This document shows, one piece after another, positions 13,296 through 14,095 of a stretch of DNA of 14,095 nt (the first letter of the stretch is position 1; each line of letters starts with the position of its first letter). The stretch is from an uncultured Oscillospiraceae bacterium (lineage in GTDB: Bacteria > Bacillota > Clostridia > Oscillospirales > Oscillospiraceae). The notes below the pieces were generated by a model that was given only the letters and a program-made list of their open reading frames with translations, was not told where the DNA came from and ran no database searches. The stretch spans positions 1 through 14,095 of the forward strand of contig CATZYY010000051.1 of NCBI GenBank assembly GCA_958426425.1. The letters run 5' to 3'. A program made the translations under genes and the position numbers.

Positions 13296-14095
13296 TGCTC
13301 CTCCTTTTCCCCCTCAGGGGCCGGGCACGGGGCAGCGCCCCGAAACTGTGCATGGCGTATAGCCGGGCGCGATGCTTGCCCTCCCCGAAGGGAGGAATCC
13401 GTCTCCACGGCCCCCGCCGCGCCCTCTCCGGACGGTTGGTCAACGGCAGTAGGGTCGATAGGGACGATTTCTCCGGCATCTTCCAAATCGACACTATCGG
13501 TACGATTCAGCCCGATCACACGCTTTCCGTTGCTTCGGCGGACCACTGCAGCAATTCCGTTCTTCCTTAGGGCCTCAACGCTTTGCAGGATCAGCCTTGA
13601 AATCTTTTTTGGCGTTACCCCTTCGGTCTTATCAGGGTCGATCTTTTCGGAGAGTTCCGTGGGAGTGCCGATAAATATGGTTCTGGTGCTCATAAATGCA
13701 GAGAGGAGAATGACAATCCGATCCTCGCACAGTACGGGCTCTTCTCTGCTGTCCGAAACCAGTTCCCACACATTTTCCTCGCCGCGTCGAAGCTCCAGCT
13801 CCCGGTATTCGATGTCCCGGCCCACGCAGGTCAGTCTGGCCCTGCCGCTGCCCCGCTTTTCTTCCACCAGCGTGAAGCTGGAATCCACCGCGCCGCTGAT
13901 GGCGGTGGTGCCGGAGATCCGGTGGAACACATCCTCCGCCTTTTCTTTCCGCAGATGGTGGATGAGCAGGATGGCAATGCCGTGCTTGTCCGCCAGCCGC
14001 TTGAGCACAGACAGATCCCGGTAGTCATTGGCGTAGGTGGCGTCGTGGATCGGACGGACCATCTGCAGGGTGTCGATGATGACCAGCACGGTGTC
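13283..14095 (-). CDS. RepA-like AAA/RecA-fold ATPase, 5' end beyond window
   Basis: About 270 residues are visible; the frame is open at the right edge, so the start and the Walker A motif lie outside. DTVLVIIDTLQMVRP at the edge holds a Walker B strand ending in Asp. LADKHGIAILLIHHLRKEKA and VFHRISGTTAISGAVDSSFT are the following core strands of RepA-type hexameric helicases (AAA_25 family, as in RSF1010 RepA). Residues 130-215 form a likely winged-helix part (TPTELSEKID, then TPKKISRLILQSVEALRKNG). The last 50 residues are low-complexity (GGQASRPAIRHAQFRG, a PAPEGEKEEQ end) and are encoded by the palindrome-rich DNA proposed as a transfer origin. The protein probably supports rolling-circle or theta replication of the excised element; this is inferred from family and position. 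Confidence 0.82.
   Translation of the reverse strand, partial: DTVLVIIDTLQMVRPIHDATYANDYRDLSVLKRLADKHGIAILLIHHLRKEKAEDVFHRISGTTAISGAVDSSFTLVEEKRGSGRARLTCVGRDIEYRELELRRGEENVWELVSDSREEPVLCEDRIVILLSAFMSTRTIFIGTPTELSEKIDPDKTEGVTPKKISRLILQSVEALRKNGIAAVVRRSNGKRVIGLNRTDSVDLEDAGEIVPIDPTAVDQPSGEGAAGAVETDSSLRGGQASRPAIRHAQFRGAAPCPAPEGEKEEQCRE
13309..13400. other. GC-rich palindrome cluster, candidate oriT
   Basis: Three short inverted repeats lie together just upstream of the mobilization genes: CCCCT/AGGGG (13310-13320), CGGGGC/GCCCCG (13328-13342) and CCTCCC/GGGAGG (13380-13395). Between the last two lies an unpaired stretch with GTATAGCCGGGCGCG. The cluster falls in the 3' end of the ATPase gene, where the protein becomes low-complexity, suggesting selection on DNA and not on protein. 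Transfer origins often sit directly upstream of mobC and relaxase genes and carry such hairpins. No known nic site is matched with certainty. Confidence 0.35.

Noticed and set aside
1..14095. CRISPR array or insertion sequence
   Set aside because: No regularly spaced repeats, cas genes, DDE transposase frame or terminal inverted repeats were seen.

Overview
The window looks like accessory DNA from a GC-rich gut Clostridia bacterium (Oscillospiraceae or Lachnospiraceae type). This rests on strong GGAGG ribosome sites, Clostridia-type integrative-element gene families, a YolD and Y-family polymerase pair, and a large serine recombinase beside a MOBP-like relaxase. It reads as a mosaic of at least two mobile elements joined at two visible seams. 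Protein families were recognised by eye; no search was run.

Region 1 (1-7087, minus strand) is an anti-defence type island of seven tightly packed genes. Four of them (starts at 7087, 6194, 2065 and 871) are built from repeated units resembling the antirestriction protein ArdA, most of them present as tandem pairs. Between them lie an ADP-ribosyltransferase-like protein (4235-4981), a protein of a recurrent element family (3080-4129) and a DUF4314-like protein (2100-3083). Most junctions are ATGA or stop-start overlaps, with the Shine-Dalgarno sequence inside the end of the preceding gene. An AT-rich gap at 4139-4234 holds the only obvious internal promoter. Five of the proteins end in a related short tail (M-K/Q-M/F, often followed by GG).

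Region 2 (7088-8253, plus strand) starts abruptly inside a Y-family (UmuC/DinB-like) DNA polymerase gene. Only the C-terminal part remains, including a QLDLF clamp-binding motif, followed by an intact YolD-like gene. The break lies within a few bases of the start codon of the divergent ArdA-like gene at 7087, which has no ribosome site. This is a recombination seam or an assembly join.

Region 3 (8254-9062) holds a small basic Cys-rich protein on the minus strand. Behind it are three hairpins that end minus-strand transcripts and a 40-nt minus-strand fragment matching the 3' end of a tRNA (Thr-like, with encoded CCA) that has no 5' half. This looks like an old integration boundary.

Region 4 (9012-14095) has a Phd/Doc toxin-antitoxin pair on the plus strand with its own promoter. 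Convergent to it, across a shared hairpin, is an integrative mobilizable module on the minus strand: RecA-fold replication ATPase (partial), ribbon-helix-helix mobilization protein, relaxase, small TnpW-like protein and large serine recombinase. A 144-residue coiled-coil membrane protein is encoded entirely inside the relaxase gene in another frame. A GC-rich palindrome cluster just upstream of the mobilization genes is a candidate transfer origin.

Together the window pairs DNA mobilization (right) with DNA-mimic antirestriction and ART-like proteins (left), as expected for elements that must survive entry into new hosts. The most interesting points are the ArdA-unit array with its shared C-terminal tails, the embedded ART-like gene, and the nested gene in the relaxase.
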